This document shows, one piece after another, positions 41,490 to 42,673 of a stretch of DNA of 42,673 nucleotides. Under the pieces are notes generated by a model. The model made no database searches, had not been told where the DNA came from, and saw only the letters and a list, made by a program, of their open reading frames with translations. Positions within the stretch are counted from its first letter, which is position 1; each line of letters begins with the position of its first letter. Both the position numbers and the translations under genes were made by a program. Source of the DNA: an uncultured Bacteroidota bacterium (GTDB lineage Bacteria; Bacteroidota; Bacteroidia; Chitinophagales; Chitinophagaceae). The stretch covers positions 1 to 42,673 of the forward strand of contig CAIRTW010000036.1 in NCBI GenBank assembly GCA_903881585.1. The letters run 5' to 3'.

Positions 41490-42311
41490 ATGGCAAGGTT
41501 CTTAACCGGGAATAATCTAAACGCAGAGATAGAGAATATTTTTAGAGATGCGGCAAGTATGCTAATATTAATTTCACCCTTTATTAAATTACATGATCGT
41601 TATAAAGCTTCTCTTCTCTCTCATAAAGAAAACGACAAGCTTGCAATGATTGTAATTTTTGGAAAGAATGAAGAAAATTTAAGCCGGAGCATGTCCCTGG
41701 ACGATCTAAATTTTTTCAAGCAATTCCCGAACATTGAGATAAAGTATGAAAAAAGGTTGCACGCTAAATACTATGCAAATGAATTTGCAGCTATAATTAC
41801 GTCTATGAATCTTTATAGTTTCTCGCAAGACAATAATATTGAAGTTGGTGTTTTAGCTGAATATTCTTTATTTGGCAATAATTCACTTGATGCGGATGCG
41901 GAAAAATATTTCTCGGAGGTAATAAACCTCTCAGAACCGATTTTTAAAAAATCACCTCAATATGAAAACACGTTATTGGGTTTAAAGAAAAAATATTCTC
42001 AATCCAAAATAGAAATTGACAAAATTGCCGATTTCTTTTCTGATAGGCCGGATAAAAATAATGTTGTAAAAAATAATGTTCAAAACCAAAAGCAAACTGG
42101 CTTTTGTATTCGAACTGCGGCATCAATACCTTTCAATAAGGACAAGCCGCTAAGCCCGGACGCTTATAAACAGTGGAATAAAAACCCGAATAACCCTGAA
42201 AATTTTTGCCATTTTTCGGGTGAACGCTCAAACGGAGAAACGAGTGTAGCAAAACCAATTCTTTATAAAAATTGGAAAAAAGCATCAGAAATATTCGGGT
42301 TAAAGTCCTAA
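41490..42311 (+). CDS. Phospholipase D-like domain protein with CxxC-poor ribbon-like tail
   Basis: The frame is open from 41424, but ATG 41490 (MARFLTGNNLNAEIENIF) is the better start because the earlier part overlaps the structured leader. The 273-residue product has a PLD-like nuclease domain at about 1-150 with one HKD-type motif in variant form, LHAKYYANE (Glu where Asp is usual), followed by SMNLYSFSQDNN. A charged linker follows. The ~65-residue tail has the layout of a zinc-ribbon-like module known from PLD-like proteins (FCIR...IPFN...PLS.DAY..W...FCHFSGE..NGETS...PIL), but only two Cys remain. A single HKD implies dimerisation. The gene is very AT-rich and lies in an acquired segment; a role in defence or DNA processing is possible but unproven. 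Confidence 0.75.
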   Translation: MARFLTGNNLNAEIENIFRDAASMLILISPFIKLHDRYKASLLSHKENDKLAMIVIFGKNEENLSRSMSLDDLNFFKQFPNIEIKYEKRLHAKYYANEFAAIITSMNLYSFSQDNNIEVGVLAEYSLFGNNSLDADAEKYFSEVINLSEPIFKKSPQYENTLLGLKKKYSQSKIEIDKIADFFSDRPDKNNVVKNNVQNQKQTGFCIRTAASIPFNKDKPLSPDAYKQWNKNPNNPENFCHFSGERSNGETSVAKPILYKNWKKASEIFGLKS

Positions 42312-42673
42312 CTCTATAGCGCCGCAGGCAATCAAATAGCCTCCCGCCTCGGGCAATTAACCTTACTATGAAACACCTATCTGGGAGTCCGCCACCGGAC
42401 TGTCCCGCCGTGACAAGACGGCTATCTAATAAACGGGCGTATGCCCAAGTAAATACCTACTGAATCCATTTGAGATAGGCTGATTTGTTCGTAGTTTTAA
42501 AGATGGAAAACATATACACGGAACAAAATAAAATTAACTGCTTATCTGCTTTAGGTGAGTGGTTTTTTAGGGGTTATTATGTCGTTGAGCGGCACTGGAG
42601 TTGTTACCATTGCTTGCTGAATCATCCGATAGAATAGTTTGCCTCGGTAGGTTGACATCTTTCTATTAAACCG
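42312..42673. other. Gene-free 362-base tail of the window
   Basis: The first half is rich in hairpins and holds the multi-branched element at 42376-42479. The second half is AT-rich. A 45-codon frame from ATG 42503 to about 42640 lacks coding character or family resemblance and is not called. Confidence 0.5.
42376..42479 (+). ncRNA. Candidate structured RNA: 7-bp stem enclosing three hairpins
   Basis: CCTATCT (42376-42382) pairs with AGATAGG (42473-42479). Inside are hairpin 1, AGTCCG-CCAC-CGGACT (42386-42401) with GGG/CCC flanks; hairpin 2, GCCGT/ACGGC (42407-42411 and 42418-42422); and hairpin 3, GGGC-GTAT-GCCC (42435-42446). A further CTCCC at 42341-42345 can pair with GGGAG at 42383-42387. 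It is not a tRNA: there is no T-arm or GTTCRA loop. A HEARO/omega-RNA-like element is possible on general appearance, but no IscB-type gene is visible. Strand is inferred from direction of the upstream gene. Confidence 0.4.

Noticed and set aside
42376-42479. tRNA or tmRNA-like cloverleaf
   Set aside because: There is a 7-bp outer stem and three hairpins, but no T-arm directly before the 3' strand, no GTTCRA loop, and the spacing is too long for a tRNA.
42503-42640. 45-codon open frame starting MENIYTEQ
   Set aside because: Very short, with no Shine-Dalgarno or promoter, no recognisable family and no supporting context.

Overview
The window looks like a chromosomal segment of a Bacteroidota bacterium, most likely of the Chitinophagaceae/Sphingobacteriia kind. 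Four things point there. Three large secreted proteins end in type IX secretion (T9SS) type A sorting domains. Several genes have TAnnTTTG promoter boxes and weak or no Shine-Dalgarno sites. A DUF2723/TMEM260-like membrane protein is present. The truncated integrase has the SAM-like N-terminal half typical of Bacteroidota tyrosine recombinases. No taxonomic search was possible.

Layout. 75-2434 is a compact mlaE-mlaF-mlaD operon (MCE-type lipid transport), abutting a convergent mtgA glycosyltransferase. 3290-4553 holds a small one-helix membrane protein and the heptose epimerase hldD, closed by a near-perfect hairpin. 4595-10593 carries minus-strand genes: an FG-GAP/VCBS repeat T9SS cargo, a short-chain dehydrogenase and an M1 metallopeptidase. 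10727-29617 is the most striking part, 19 kb of minus-strand surface-protein genes read in this order: a 4161-residue giant with 42 tandem ~73-residue Ig-like repeats, a 1393-residue Gly-rich/PKD-like T9SS protein, and an OmpA-family outer membrane protein. A DUF2723 (O-mannosyltransferase TMEM260-like) integral membrane protein is divergent from the giant at 29928-33269.

33389-40284 is a mixed housekeeping/accessory region. It holds a beta-barrel-like protein, a GIY-YIG nuclease flanked by dispersed 25-nt repeats, two putative lipoproteins, an ECF sigma/anti-sigma pair downstream of peptide deformylase, a divergent HxlR regulator facing SRPBCC and TfoX-like genes with a clear palindromic operator, and an MBL-fold hydrolase.

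40285-42673 appears to be the edge of an AT-rich acquired island. It contains a tyrosine recombinase lacking its catalytic domain, a PLD-like gene with a cysteine-poor version of a zinc-ribbon-like tail, and strongly structured, GC-richer sequences on both sides of that gene. The right-hand one (42376-42479) folds as a seven-base-pair stem closing over three hairpins and may be a structured RNA.

How the parts may work together (inference): the giant, the Gly-rich protein and the OmpA protein look like a cell-surface adhesin or matrix locus exported by T9SS, with the neighbouring TMEM260-like enzyme a candidate glycosyltransferase for Ig-like repeats. No T9SS machinery genes lie in this window.
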